Below, piece by piece: positions 29,858-39,719 of a DNA stretch of 64,000 nucleotides. The DNA is taken from contig CAIQTY010000025.1 in the NCBI GenBank assembly GCA_903874955.1, positions 119,839 to 183,838 on the forward strand, read 5' to 3'. The position numbers and the translations under genes were made by a program. The stretch is from an uncultured Alphaproteobacteria bacterium. GTDB lineage: Bacteria > Pseudomonadota > Alphaproteobacteria > Paracaedibacterales > CAITNM01. Numbering within the stretch: position 1 is the first letter of the stretch; each line of letters starts with the position of its first letter. The notes beneath the pieces were generated by a model that saw only the letters and a program-made list of their open reading frames with translations, was not told the origin of the DNA and ran no database searches.

Positions 29858-30882
29858 TTGTTTACGTCACCATAGGTAATAGCCATATTTTTCTTTGTCG
29901 AAGATGATGCTTTTTGCCCTATCAATTTTGTATACTCTTTAGGCTCCAGCCCATAACCCGGCCTTATAATTCGAATATTCTCTTTTGTAAATTCTTCACC
30001 TTCGGCTATATCTTTTACCGCGTAAATGCTGCGCCTAAATGCCATATTTTTACGTTCTGAATCACTGCGTTGATAATTAACGCAGCCTATTGCCAGGGCT
30101 ACATCGCGAGTTGCTTCACAAAGATGTTTCAATTCATGAGGTTCTAGAGAAAATGCAGAATCTACTCCGCCTTCAGCGCGCGATAATGTAATATGTTTTT
30201 CGATAGCTGTCGCACCTAATGCAACTGCAGCAATCGCGACTGTTGTCCCCAAGGTATGATCAGACAATCCAATTTTACATTTAGGGAATCGTTTTTTTAA
30301 ATCAACCATTGTAGCGAGGTTGCAGTGTTCAACTGGCGCCGGATATTCACTAACACAATGCAATAAGGTTAAGTCTGTGCAACCATTGGTAAATGCAATA
30401 TCAACCGCTTCCGTAATTTCTTCCATGGATGCCATTCCCGTTGACATAATCATCGGTTTATTTGTGCTTGCTGCATAGGCAATCAGGGGATGATGTACTA
30501 ACTCAAACGATGCAATTTTATAAATTGGCGCGTTTAGCTCTTCTAGTAAATCAACCGCTGTTTCATCAAACGGAGTTGAAAAAACTGTGATACCTATTTC
30601 TTTTCCCTTTGCAAATAGCGCTTCATGCCATTCCCACGGCGTATGCGCTTCTTTATAAAGGTCATACAACTTAGCCCCATCCCAAAGCCCGCCTTTGACA
30701 ATAAAATCATCGTGGTCACAATCAATAGTTATTGTATCTGCAGTATAAGTTTGAAGCTTAACTGCATCGGCACCAGCAATTTTTGCGGCTTCTATCAACT
30801 TAAAGGCGCGATTAATATCACCGTTATGATTTCCAGAAAGCTCAGCAATGATAAAGGGATTAATATGCATAAAAAGATCCAT
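29854..30882 (-). CDS. pseI: pseudaminic acid synthase / NeuB family
   Basis: FIIAELSGNHNGDINRAFKLIEAAKIAGADAVKLQTYTADTITID; C-terminal SAF domain. Confidence 0.9.
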   Translation of the reverse strand: MDLFMHINPFIIAELSGNHNGDINRAFKLIEAAKIAGADAVKLQTYTADTITIDCDHDDFIVKGGLWDGAKLYDLYKEAHTPWEWHEALFAKGKEIGITVFSTPFDETAVDLLEELNAPIYKIASFELVHHPLIAYAASTNKPMIMSTGMASMEEITEAVDIAFTNGCTDLTLLHCVSEYPAPVEHCNLATMVDLKKRFPKCKIGLSDHTLGTTVAIAAVALGATAIEKHITLSRAEGGVDSAFSLEPHELKHLCEATRDVALAIGCVNYQRSDSERKNMAFRRSIYAVKDIAEGEEFTKENIRIIRPGYGLEPKEYTKLIGQKASSSTKKNMAITYGDVNK

Positions 30883-32248
30883 CCTTATTTTCTAATACTT
30901 CTGTAAAGCCCGATTTAGTGATAGCTTTGTGAGAGGCGATATTTTCCTTAAAAACAAAAGCGTTTATAGTTCTCGCAACCGCAAGCTTTTTAGAAAAATT
31001 CAATGATATAGAACCGATACCATTTCCTTGAAATTCTGGTATTACGTACCAGCTCAATTTCCATGAGTTTGTGTCAAAACAGTAGTCTAGACGCAAAGTT
31101 CCACAAGGCACTTCGTTGGCGGTAATTTTTTCAAAAACATGGATTTGACTTTTCAGCTTTTCACCAAACCACTTTTTATGTTCATCATATGAAGGATTAT
31201 GCTTGTTAAAAGAATATCGTCTAAGTTCTTGGTTTTGCTGCCAATCAAATATTAAATCCATATCATCCGCATGGACTTTATTATGAGAAATCAGGCGACT
31301 GCTTTTATCATAAACTGGATTCAGATGATTCATTATTCGAAATACACCTAAACCATCAACTTTATCTGCCATTATAAAATCATAATAGTTTTTATTAAGG
31401 TCGCTATAAAAATTTAAAAAGTCTAAATGCGTAAAACTTTTGATTACATTACATTGATTATCAGCAATTTGGATCAAGTACTGAGGCAGCCCCAAACAGC
31501 ACCTTTCCCAAACACTGCTACCCGCAGCCCCAATCGCTAAATCTCCCTCAACCACAAGTTTTGGCATATCCGCATTGATATGAATTTTACAATCATTTGA
31601 AAGAGTTGCAATAAAGCATTCAATTGCCTCTAAATTAGTAGCCTGAAAACCAAGAACTATATCAATAGCCCCTTTAAAACCCGATTCGTTAATCATTTGA
31701 AGGGCTTTTTGGGTGTAATTTTGGGGATCACTTCCTCCCATAGAGACAAGGATACGCTTTATTTCTTTGGTATAACGCCTTTTTTCTAAAGCCATAGGCC
31801 GCAGCTGGAGTATCTCTTTTCGCAAAAGCACATAGTCGCTTCCAGCCAAAATTTTACAAGTCGTCGGCACTAAATGGTTATAATCAGCAGCATCCCTGCC
31901 ATAGGTTTGATCAAGCAAAATATCACAATCGTGCTTACGGTTTGCCAAATCATCGATCACCATTATCTTTTTTGCAAAGGACCTAAAACGGGTTTCAAAT
32001 TCGTAATCTAATTCATAATTATCGATAAGCAACAAATCGCAAATCTCAGGATTATTGTAAAAATCCTCTGGGTCAATACGTTCAAATCTGTTCAAATTGG
32101 CAATGAATTCATACGAAGCTTGTTTTGTAACCAATTTGCAAATCCAGCCCTCTTCAGCTAGAGCATCAGCGATAACGCAAGATCTAATCGCGTGGCCCGC
32201 CCCTAAGTTGGGGGCGGCTTCAAAACAGAAAAAGGCAAGCTTATTCAA
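30860..32248 (-). CDS. pseG: UDP-2,4-diacetamido-2,4,6-trideoxy-L-altrose hydrolase fused to GNAT acetyltransferase (PseG-PseH-like)
   Basis: GAGHAIRSCVIADALAEEGW, VIDDLANRKHDCDILLDQTYGR, SMGGSDP; C-terminal GNAT WYVIPEFQGNGIGSISLNF. Confidence 0.88.
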   Translation of the reverse strand: MNKLAFFCFEAAPNLGAGHAIRSCVIADALAEEGWICKLVTKQASYEFIANLNRFERIDPEDFYNNPEICDLLLIDNYELDYEFETRFRSFAKKIMVIDDLANRKHDCDILLDQTYGRDAADYNHLVPTTCKILAGSDYVLLRKEILQLRPMALEKRRYTKEIKRILVSMGGSDPQNYTQKALQMINESGFKGAIDIVLGFQATNLEAIECFIATLSNDCKIHINADMPKLVVEGDLAIGAAGSSVWERCCLGLPQYLIQIADNQCNVIKSFTHLDFLNFYSDLNKNYYDFIMADKVDGLGVFRIMNHLNPVYDKSSRLISHNKVHADDMDLIFDWQQNQELRRYSFNKHNPSYDEHKKWFGEKLKSQIHVFEKITANEVPCGTLRLDYCFDTNSWKLSWYVIPEFQGNGIGSISLNFSKKLAVARTINAFVFKENIASHKAITKSGFTEVLENKDGSFYAY

Positions 32249-32253
32249 AATTT

Positions 32254-34290
32254 TTATCTCACCTTAAATAAGGGTTTTATTACAGGACTTCTTAAATATT
32301 TTTTAGTATTCTTATTTTTTATGCATTCGGCAATGATCGATAGCACTTCTTCGAATGCCTTAATAATTTTATATTGGTCTACACTACTATGGGAAAAATT
32401 AATATTGAGTGCACTGTTAATAAGAATTCCTCTTTTGATCATTTCTTGAATAAACAGTGTTTTTAGTTCCGCTGTTGATACAATTTCATGGTCTAAAAAC
32501 TGGATAATTTTCCATGGGGCATAGCCACTAAGTTTGATAGTTTTATCTAAGCCGTGTTGAAAGAGCAATTGTTCCACTTGATCACTGATTTTTTGCCCAT
32601 AGTCCCACAAATATTTTACAACATTTCTGCTTTCAATTTTTTTAATCGTTGCAAGTGATGCAGCCAACGAAAGTGCCTCGCCACCAAATGTGCCTGAAAA
32701 GAAAATCTCTTCCATTTCCTTCATAATATCATTGCGGCCAACAATTGACGAAATGGGCATACCATTGCCCATGGCTTTACCAAAACAGGAAAGGTGCGGG
32801 GTTACGCCAAAGTATTCTTGCGCACCACCGTTTGCAAATCGAAAACCTGTAATCACTTCATCAAAAACAAAAACACTTCCGTATTTTTCACAAAGGTCTT
32901 TGATTCCTTGAAGATAACCACCATTTGGTGCTGTAACATTGCAGGGTTCCATTATTACTGCGGCATAGGATTCTGATTTTAAAAGATCTTGTATTTGTCC
33001 CAGATCGTTATAAGGCACTGAAACAGATAAGTCTGATACCGTTTTTGGAATGCCTTTATTACGAGTTGTCGTGCCAATTGACCAATCCTGCCAGCCGTGA
33101 TATCCACAAAGTATAATCTTGTCTCGACCCGTATATGCCCTTGCCAGCCTTATAGCAGCAGAGGTGACATCAGTACCATTTTTAGCAAAACGCACTTTTT
33201 CAGCACTTGGAATTATTTCACAAAGTTTTTCAGCTAGTCGAATCTCTAAATCTGTTGCTAAACTAAAAGTTATTCCCTTTTGGAGCTGATCCTGTATAGC
33301 GTTATTGACTTGCGGATCGTTATAACCCAATACGTTCGGTAGTAAGCCGCTTACTAAATCAATATATTCATTACCATCTACATCCCACACTCGTGATCCT
33401 TGTCCGTGGGTCAAAAACATCGGCGAAGTCTTTTCAGGATATTGAATATAAGACTTGCTAAAAGTTTGCGAACCAAGGGGAATCGTTTTTAGCGCCCGTT
33501 GTAAAAGGATGTTGGAATTATTAAAATTTGTGCATTCAACTGTTTCACTTTGCAGCGATGTATCAAATCCTTCATTCCTTTTATAACCTGGTTGTGCAAT
33601 CTGCGGATTGTTTTTTAAGGTCTCCAAATAATCATAGGTTGTAGCATTGGGCTTTGAATGTTTTATCAATTTTTCAATAAAATCTAAATCTTCTTTTGTA
33701 TCAACCGTCCACCTGTGACCTTGCAAATTTGGTATTGGCGAGGGGACATTTGCTACTTTAAATTTATGCTGATTATTACGAATGTAGGGCGTTACGTGTT
33801 CACGATCACTAGGACGTTCTGCTTGATGATATGCTTGCTCTAAAGCTTTCATCGTGAAGGCTTCGCAATCTAGTCCATCAGGCCAAGTTGCCGGCAAAAC
33901 GTTTGATGCATAGTCAGCATTTCCATTTGCAACCAAATATAAAACTTGCCCAACAACATTTGCATCAAGTAATGGGCAATCAGCAGTTATTCTTACAATA
34001 ACGTCAGCCTTTGCTTCTTTAGCAGCGCCATAAAATCTAGCTAAAACATCTGATTCGCTGCCTGTAAAAACACTTATATTGTTCTTAATGCACCAATCAA
34101 TAACCAGTTCATCAGCTTGTTGATCAGATGTTGCAATAATAATGTTATCAATTGTAGGAATTTTTCGCGCGACATCAACAACCCACTGAATAACAGGTAT
34201 ATTGTTTAAGAGCTCAAGAACCTTTCCAGGGAATCTTGATGCCGCCATTCTCGCTTGGATGATTGCAATTTTTTTCATAGAGTAGTCCAA
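32254..34290 (-). CDS. CMP-sugar cytidylyltransferase (PseF-like) fused to class III aminotransferase / GSA-aminomutase-like domain
   Basis: N-term IIQARMAASRFPGKVLELLNNIPVIQWVVD, VRITADCPLLD; C-term WDVDGNEYIDLVSGLLPNVLGY, RFAKNGTDVTSAAIRLARAYTGRDKIILCGYHGWQDW, VFDEVITGFRFANGG. Confidence 0.9.
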   Translation of the reverse strand: MDYSMKKIAIIQARMAASRFPGKVLELLNNIPVIQWVVDVARKIPTIDNIIIATSDQQADELVIDWCIKNNISVFTGSESDVLARFYGAAKEAKADVIVRITADCPLLDANVVGQVLYLVANGNADYASNVLPATWPDGLDCEAFTMKALEQAYHQAERPSDREHVTPYIRNNQHKFKVANVPSPIPNLQGHRWTVDTKEDLDFIEKLIKHSKPNATTYDYLETLKNNPQIAQPGYKRNEGFDTSLQSETVECTNFNNSNILLQRALKTIPLGSQTFSKSYIQYPEKTSPMFLTHGQGSRVWDVDGNEYIDLVSGLLPNVLGYNDPQVNNAIQDQLQKGITFSLATDLEIRLAEKLCEIIPSAEKVRFAKNGTDVTSAAIRLARAYTGRDKIILCGYHGWQDWSIGTTTRNKGIPKTVSDLSVSVPYNDLGQIQDLLKSESYAAVIMEPCNVTAPNGGYLQGIKDLCEKYGSVFVFDEVITGFRFANGGAQEYFGVTPHLSCFGKAMGNGMPISSIVGRNDIMKEMEEIFFSGTFGGEALSLAASLATIKKIESRNVVKYLWDYGQKISDQVEQLLFQHGLDKTIKLSGYAPWKIIQFLDHEIVSTAELKTLFIQEMIKRGILINSALNINFSHSSVDQYKIIKAFEEVLSIIAECIKNKNTKKYLRSPVIKPLFKVR

Positions 34291-35114
34291 TTTCTTGGAT
34301 CGTTAAGTGGATTTGACATTTTTTTAAGTTCTTCAAAAGCATTAACAGTGGAAACTTCAATACCTTTTGTGCACTGAATAATTTCTAAAAGATTTTTAGC
34401 TGAAGAAACGCCTAAAACCCATTTACTTATGATATTTTGAGAAAATGCCCAAGTTAACAAGGCTTGCAAAGGTGAATCATAGGTTGCTCTGGCTTTTTTA
34501 AATATCTGCCACACACTTTCAAGTCCTTTTAATTTTTCAGGGACCGCGTCTAAAAGTAGAATTCCTTGCAAAAACAAAGAGCGACCATGCACTTCAATAG
34601 CATTTGATAAAACATAATCCGTGAATTTGTCATCGAGAAATTTTTGATTAAGTGGGTTTAAAGGTACTTGTATTAGCTCAGGTTGGGTAATTTCCTTAAA
34701 GCGCTCTAGATCGTCAACGTCATAAACTGAAACACCTATTTTGCAGACAAGGTTTTCATTTTTTAACTGTTCTAAAAATTTCCTGAGCTTAGCCTTTTCA
34801 ATTTTTTCAATATTTTGCGGATCATGAACCAACAATGCGTAGTAATTGTAATGTTTTATTTTTTCCAAAATATCATCAAAATTATCAAGAACACTAAACT
34901 TTGTAATAAGTTCAGAATTTTCTAAGCCACTATTCTTTTTAAATACACTCAAAAAACAACCATAAGCAAAGGCAGTGTCAAAAGTATGTATCGAATTTTC
35001 ATTTGCTATTTTAAAAATAGATTCTAGTTCACTTTCGCTGAGCGTTTGACCACCCCCCAAAATACCGTAGGGCTTTACAAAATTAGCTGTACCTATTGCG
35101 ATTTTATTGAGCAT
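34275..35114 (-). CDS. aldo/keto reductase
   Basis: HTFDTAFAYG, YALLVHDPQNI, ALLTWAFSQNIISKWVLGVSS. Confidence 0.82.
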   Translation of the reverse strand: MLNKIAIGTANFVKPYGILGGGQTLSESELESIFKIANENSIHTFDTAFAYGCFLSVFKKNSGLENSELITKFSVLDNFDDILEKIKHYNYYALLVHDPQNIEKIEKAKLRKFLEQLKNENLVCKIGVSVYDVDDLERFKEITQPELIQVPLNPLNQKFLDDKFTDYVLSNAIEVHGRSLFLQGILLLDAVPEKLKGLESVWQIFKKARATYDSPLQALLTWAFSQNIISKWVLGVSSAKNLLEIIQCTKGIEVSTVNAFEELKKMSNPLNDPRNWTTL

Positions 35115-36270
35115 TTTTTATAAGTTCGTTAACCACACGTTGCTGATCTTCTCGGCTTAATCCAACATACAAAGGTAAACTCAGACACGTAGAATAATAA
35201 CCTTCTGCCCCTGCAAGCATTTGATCACCGTAGAGATTTTTATAGTACGGCTGCATGTGCACAGGAATATAGTGCACTTGAGTTCCAATACCTCTTTCTC
35301 TTAATACAGTCATGGTTTCAGCGCGAGATTTAAGATTCTTAAAATTAATATGCACTATATAAAGATGCCAAGCAGTATCTGAATGGGTTAACTTTTTCAT
35401 AGGCTTTATGAAAGGATGATCAGAAAATTGTTCATCGTAAAATTCAACAATTTTTGCACGCTCCATTTTAAAAGCATCTAATTTTTCAAGCTGACTAAGC
35501 CCAAGGGCACAATTAACATCACTGGTGCGGTAATTATACCCAAGCTCTTGCAGTTCGTAGTACCAAGGCCCAACGTCACTTGGGTGTGTTTGCCAATCAT
35601 TACTATCGCGAATCATTCCATGACTTCGTAGCGATTTTAGTTTTTTAGCAACTTCGGGGTCATTTGTCGTAACCGCTCCACCCTCTCCCATCGCAATGGT
35701 TTTAACCGGATGAAACGAAAAGGTTGTTATATCTGAGAATGCATTAGAACCAATAGGGTAATATTTTCCATCTTTCAAATAGCAAGTCCCTATTGCGTGC
35801 GCTGCATCTTCTATGATGAAAAGATTATGTTTTTTAGCGATCTTATGTATCGCCTCTAAGTCCTCGCATTGACCAGCCAAATGAACATTTACAATAGCTT
35901 TTAAATTTTTTTGCTTATTATTGCTTATCGCCTCCTCCAGAGTTTCAGCTGTCATTAAGCCTGTCTCGGCATCAACATCAACAAACACAACATCAGCACC
36001 AACGTACCGCGCAGCATTCGCTGATGCCAGAAAAGTAATTGACGGAACTAAAACAACATCACCTGCTTTAATACCCACGGCAAGGATAGCCAAATGCAAT
36101 GCCGTTGTTCCATTTGAACAGGCAATAGCATGTTTTGCGCAAACTTTTCGCGCTAGTGTTTCTTCAAATTTTTCAACAACCGGACCTGTTGTAAGCCAAT
36201 CACTTTTTAATATAGTCACAACCGAATCTATATCTTGTTGATCTATACTATGGCGGCCATAGGGAATCAT
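35104..36270 (-). CDS. pseC: UDP-4-amino-4,6-dideoxy-N-acetyl-L-altrosamine transaminase
   Basis: IPYGRHSIDQQDIDSVVTILKSDWLTTGP; FSFHPVKTIAMGEGGAVTT. Confidence 0.93.
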   Translation of the reverse strand: MIPYGRHSIDQQDIDSVVTILKSDWLTTGPVVEKFEETLARKVCAKHAIACSNGTTALHLAILAVGIKAGDVVLVPSITFLASANAARYVGADVVFVDVDAETGLMTAETLEEAISNNKQKNLKAIVNVHLAGQCEDLEAIHKIAKKHNLFIIEDAAHAIGTCYLKDGKYYPIGSNAFSDITTFSFHPVKTIAMGEGGAVTTNDPEVAKKLKSLRSHGMIRDSNDWQTHPSDVGPWYYELQELGYNYRTSDVNCALGLSQLEKLDAFKMERAKIVEFYDEQFSDHPFIKPMKKLTHSDTAWHLYIVHINFKNLKSRAETMTVLRERGIGTQVHYIPVHMQPYYKNLYGDQMLAGAEGYYSTCLSLPLYVGLSREDQQRVVNELIKNAQ

Positions 36271-37284
36271 TTAAGCAGCAATCATTTTTTTAAGTTGATC
36301 AGAATTTAACCATTCAGAATTATTATCACTTGAGTAGATAATTCGCTTACCAAGGGGAGTACTATCAAAACCACATTTCCAAGAATTCACATCAATAAAT
36401 GACGGTAGAATTGTATAGCGATCCGATAATTCAACAGTTTGAACCGCTTCATCAACAGTAATCATGCACTCATGTAATTTCTCACCCGGGCGAATTCCAA
36501 TTTCGTGGGTATCAATTCCTGGTTGCATCGCCTGCGCTAAATCAGTGATTTTCATACTGGGAATTTTGGGAACAAATATTTCTCCGCCTTGCATAAGTGC
36601 TAAGTTGGATAAAACAAAATCAACACCCTGTGGCAAGGTAATCCAAAATCGGGTCATCTCATTATCAGTTATTGGCAATGATTTTACACCACTCTCTAGC
36701 AGTTTGTTAAAGAAGGGCACAACACTGCCGCGTGAACCAACAACGTTTCCGTAACGAACAACTGAAAAAACGGTAGGATCACTTCCTCTGATATTATTTG
36801 CTGCAATAAATATTTTTTCAGCTGCTAATTTACTTGCACCATAAAGGTTAATAGGGCTAACGGCTTTATCAGTTGAAAGAGCAAGAACTTGTTGAACGCC
36901 ATTTCTAAGGGATGCCCTTACAAGGTTTTCAGCACCAATGACATTTGTATTAATACACTCATATGGATTGTACTCAGCGATCGGAACATGCTTTAAGGCC
37001 GCGGCATGAATGACAATATCTACACCCCGCAGGGCCATTTCTAGGCGGCTGTAATCACGAACATCTCCAATAAAATAACGCATAAAATCGTATTTAGATG
37101 GCGGGAATTTTTGCGCCATTTCATACTGCTTAAGCTCATCTCTTGAAAAAACAATGATTTTCTTTGGGGTATAATTATGAATGAGCGCCTCTACAAAGGC
37201 ATTCCCAAACGAGCCTGTTCCTCCGGTTATAAAGATGGTTTTATCATTTAAATCTGGTGTTTTTATCAGAAAATTTTTAAGCAT
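36271..37284 (-). CDS. pseB: UDP-N-acetylglucosamine 4,6-dehydratase (inverting)
   Basis: KTIFITGGTGSFGNAFVEALI; NVIGAENLVRASLRNGVQQVLALSTDKAVSPINLYGASKLAAEK. Confidence 0.94.
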   Translation of the reverse strand: MLKNFLIKTPDLNDKTIFITGGTGSFGNAFVEALIHNYTPKKIIVFSRDELKQYEMAQKFPPSKYDFMRYFIGDVRDYSRLEMALRGVDIVIHAAALKHVPIAEYNPYECINTNVIGAENLVRASLRNGVQQVLALSTDKAVSPINLYGASKLAAEKIFIAANNIRGSDPTVFSVVRYGNVVGSRGSVVPFFNKLLESGVKSLPITDNEMTRFWITLPQGVDFVLSNLALMQGGEIFVPKIPSMKITDLAQAMQPGIDTHEIGIRPGEKLHECMITVDEAVQTVELSDRYTILPSFIDVNSWKCGFDSTPLGKRIIYSSDNNSEWLNSDQLKKMIAA

Positions 37285-39052
37285 GATTTTTAACTTGATC
37301 CTTTTGAAGATTTTTATAAATCGTAATTTCTTTAATCTGACCCTTTTCCATCATCACAATTCGGCTGCAATCTTTAAGAGTTGTTAAGCGATGGGCAATC
37401 ATAATGACGGTACGATTTTGGCTAATATCATTAATTGTTTCCATCAGTTTTGCCTCTGTGTCATTATCAAGCGCCGATGTCGCTTCATCAAAAATAAGCA
37501 CTTCTGGGCATCGGTAAAGAGCGCGTGCAATCGAAATCCGCTGACGCTCACCCCCTGATAACCTAATGCCACGTTCACCAACGATTGTTTTAGACCCCTC
37601 AGGAAGCTGATCAATGAATTTACGAAGTTGCGCCGCATCGATTGCATTATTTAATCTTGCTTGATCAATTTCTTGTTCACCAAAAGCAATATTAGCTTCG
37701 ATCGCATCATCGGTTAGGTAAATCGACTGGGGCACATAACCAATTTTTTGATGCCATTGATAGGAATTTACCGGATAATTTTCATCAACCAAAACTGAAC
37801 CTTTATAAGGCCTCAATAAACCTAAAAATACATCCACAAGAGTTGATTTTCCTGATCCCGTTTCACCGACGATCCCAATACATTCCCCTTTTTGAATTTT
37901 AAAAGAGACTTCTTTCAATGCATCCTTTTTAGCATTAGGGTAGCTGAATGTTGCATCCTGAACTGTAATACTTTTTTCAAATTTAAAATCGGGAACATCA
38001 ATATATTTTTCTTTAACCGAAACAACATTGTATTCATTATAAACACGTTCAATCGAAGGAATAATCCCTTTTAAAACATTGATCTGATTCAAAATTCGGT
38101 TAAGGCCCGGCATTAGCCGAAACCCAACATAGAGGTAACCACCCAATATCCCAATCATCTGCACAGGACTTTCATGTTCGCGGCACAAAATAGCAATTGT
38201 TAAAACAAAAATCCCAATAAAGACTGTTTCAATCACCAAACGAGGCAAAGTATTCGTTGCAGTTTGCAGGGCCTGAATTCGAGATTTTTTGCGTGATTGT
38301 TCTTGATAAGCATTTATAAAGGCATCTCGCTTGCCCAAGAGAATAATCTCTTTAAACCCATGAAAAAACTGCAATAAATTCTGACTTGCTAAAAGGCTTG
38401 CGTCCTGCAGGAGCCTTCCCCATCGGTAAAACTGCGGCAGTAATCCCTTGATAATACACAACCCTAAAACAGCTCCAATGGTAAAAATTATAAGTGCCAG
38501 TGATGGATTCATGTAAATAATCATTGCAAGGAGGCAGATAAAAATCAAACTTTCAGATAAGATAATCGCTACTGACAACATACCACTAGAAAACATTTGC
38601 TCTGCATCCCCACCTATAACAGCAAGACCTAAAGAAGAATTTCTCGTTAAATAAAATGCGTAATCAGCCTCTGCGTAACGATAGAGCAATTTATTTTTAA
38701 ACTGGTAATTCATTTTTTGAATTGTAAAGTTTTGAAAAAAGGCCTCAATTCCTGCCACGATATTTTTCGCTAAATAAATAGCACCCACTAAAACAGCAAT
38801 ATAAAAAACTGTTCGCCCTGGTGATAAATAATCAGCATATCCGACTTTCAAAAGATATTTTTGACCAGCTGATGGATCATTCAACACCTGTGCAAAAATC
38901 ACAATCACAGACGCAGTCACAACTTCCAACAAGGAAGAACCTATCGCAAAAGCAACAATGCCGAGCCATTTAATTTTTTCTTGTTTTGTAAGCAGAAACC
39001 TCAGCTTTTCAATTGCTGATAAAATTGAAGGTGATTTCAAATTATCGCTCAA
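37277..39052 (-). CDS. ABC transporter, ATPase plus permease (MsbA/PglK-like flippase)
   Basis: GIVGETGSGKSTLVDVFLGLL, LSGGERQRISIARAL, LIFDEATSALD. Confidence 0.92.
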   Translation of the reverse strand: MSDNLKSPSILSAIEKLRFLLTKQEKIKWLGIVAFAIGSSLLEVVTASVIVIFAQVLNDPSAGQKYLLKVGYADYLSPGRTVFYIAVLVGAIYLAKNIVAGIEAFFQNFTIQKMNYQFKNKLLYRYAEADYAFYLTRNSSLGLAVIGGDAEQMFSSGMLSVAIILSESLIFICLLAMIIYMNPSLALIIFTIGAVLGLCIIKGLLPQFYRWGRLLQDASLLASQNLLQFFHGFKEIILLGKRDAFINAYQEQSRKKSRIQALQTATNTLPRLVIETVFIGIFVLTIAILCREHESPVQMIGILGGYLYVGFRLMPGLNRILNQINVLKGIIPSIERVYNEYNVVSVKEKYIDVPDFKFEKSITVQDATFSYPNAKKDALKEVSFKIQKGECIGIVGETGSGKSTLVDVFLGLLRPYKGSVLVDENYPVNSYQWHQKIGYVPQSIYLTDDAIEANIAFGEQEIDQARLNNAIDAAQLRKFIDQLPEGSKTIVGERGIRLSGGERQRISIARALYRCPEVLIFDEATSALDNDTEAKLMETINDISQNRTVIMIAHRLTTLKDCSRIVMMEKGQIKEITIYKNLQKDQVKNHA

Positions 39053-39125
39053 TCATGGCCTCGATTTTGCTTAACACACATTTTAAATATCCACAGAATA
39101 ACTTTGACTTTCTTGAACTAAAAAC

Positions 39126-39131
39126 ATTATA
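39126..39131 (-). promoter_or_regulatory. possible sigma70 -10 box (TATAAT) ahead of the ABC transporter gene
   Basis: Minus-strand TCGATATAATGTTTTT; no clear TTGACA -35 at 17 nt. Confidence 0.3.
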
Positions 39132-39154
39132 TCGATTTTTTTAATTTCCATAGC

Positions 39155-39187
39155 CACAGCTACCGCAGTCTGGGTGAAAACCACCCA
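39155..39187 (-). promoter_or_regulatory. ops-like element preceded by a hairpin in the cluster leader
   Basis: Minus strand TGGGTG-GTTTT-CACCCA then GACTGCGGTAGCTGTGGC; core GCGGTAGC matches the enterobacterial ops/JUMPstart core. Confidence 0.5.
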
Positions 39188-39218
39188 AACTCAAATTCTT
39201 ATTTTTTATAAGCGACTA

Positions 39219-39719
39219 TTAAGCCGCTTCAACCGTGTATGCAGGCAGCGATATTTTGGTCTCTCTACCTAAGAAATTCAATAGCAGTTGCACGCGTTGT
39301 TTATCATCCATTTTTTCAAAAATCGCTATCTGATCTTTAAAACCACCATCAACGATCCTGAGCCTCTCACCTTTTACAAAGGTTTCGACACATGAAATTG
39401 GGACGATTCCCTGCTCATTTTCTTGGGATTTCAGCGTATCAATAACTGATGTTGGCATTGAAACTGGATGGCCATCATTTAACAAAATGTAACCCACACC
39501 CCTTGTACCATTGACTGATCTCCAGCCATCAATCTCTAAATCCAACCCCACAAATATATACCGTGGAAATAAGGGCTGTAAAACCTCGTCCACCCTACGC
39601 GCATGTCGCCTGGTTTTTTTGAACATCGGCAAATAAACGTCATACCCTTGTTCTTCAAGATTGTGTTTTGCAACACTTTCTTTAAGAGGCTGCGTATACG
39701 CAACAAACCACTTATTCAT
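39219..39719 (-). CDS. NusG-family antitermination factor, RfaH-like
   Basis: MNKWFVAYTQPLKESVAKHNLEEQGYDVYLPM, LQPLFPRYIFVGLD, VNGTRGVGYIL, FKDQIAIFEKMDDKQRVQLLLNFLGRE; strong resemblance to RfaH. Confidence 0.88.
   Translation of the reverse strand: MNKWFVAYTQPLKESVAKHNLEEQGYDVYLPMFKKTRRHARRVDEVLQPLFPRYIFVGLDLEIDGWRSVNGTRGVGYILLNDGHPVSMPTSVIDTLKSQENEQGIVPISCVETFVKGERLRIVDGGFKDQIAIFEKMDDKQRVQLLLNFLGRETKISLPAYTVEAA

Noticed and set aside
39171-39187. Hairpin TGGGTG-AAAAC-CACCCA as an intrinsic terminator
   Set aside because: No T-tract directly follows the stem on either strand; it fits better as a leader hairpin next to the ops-like motif.
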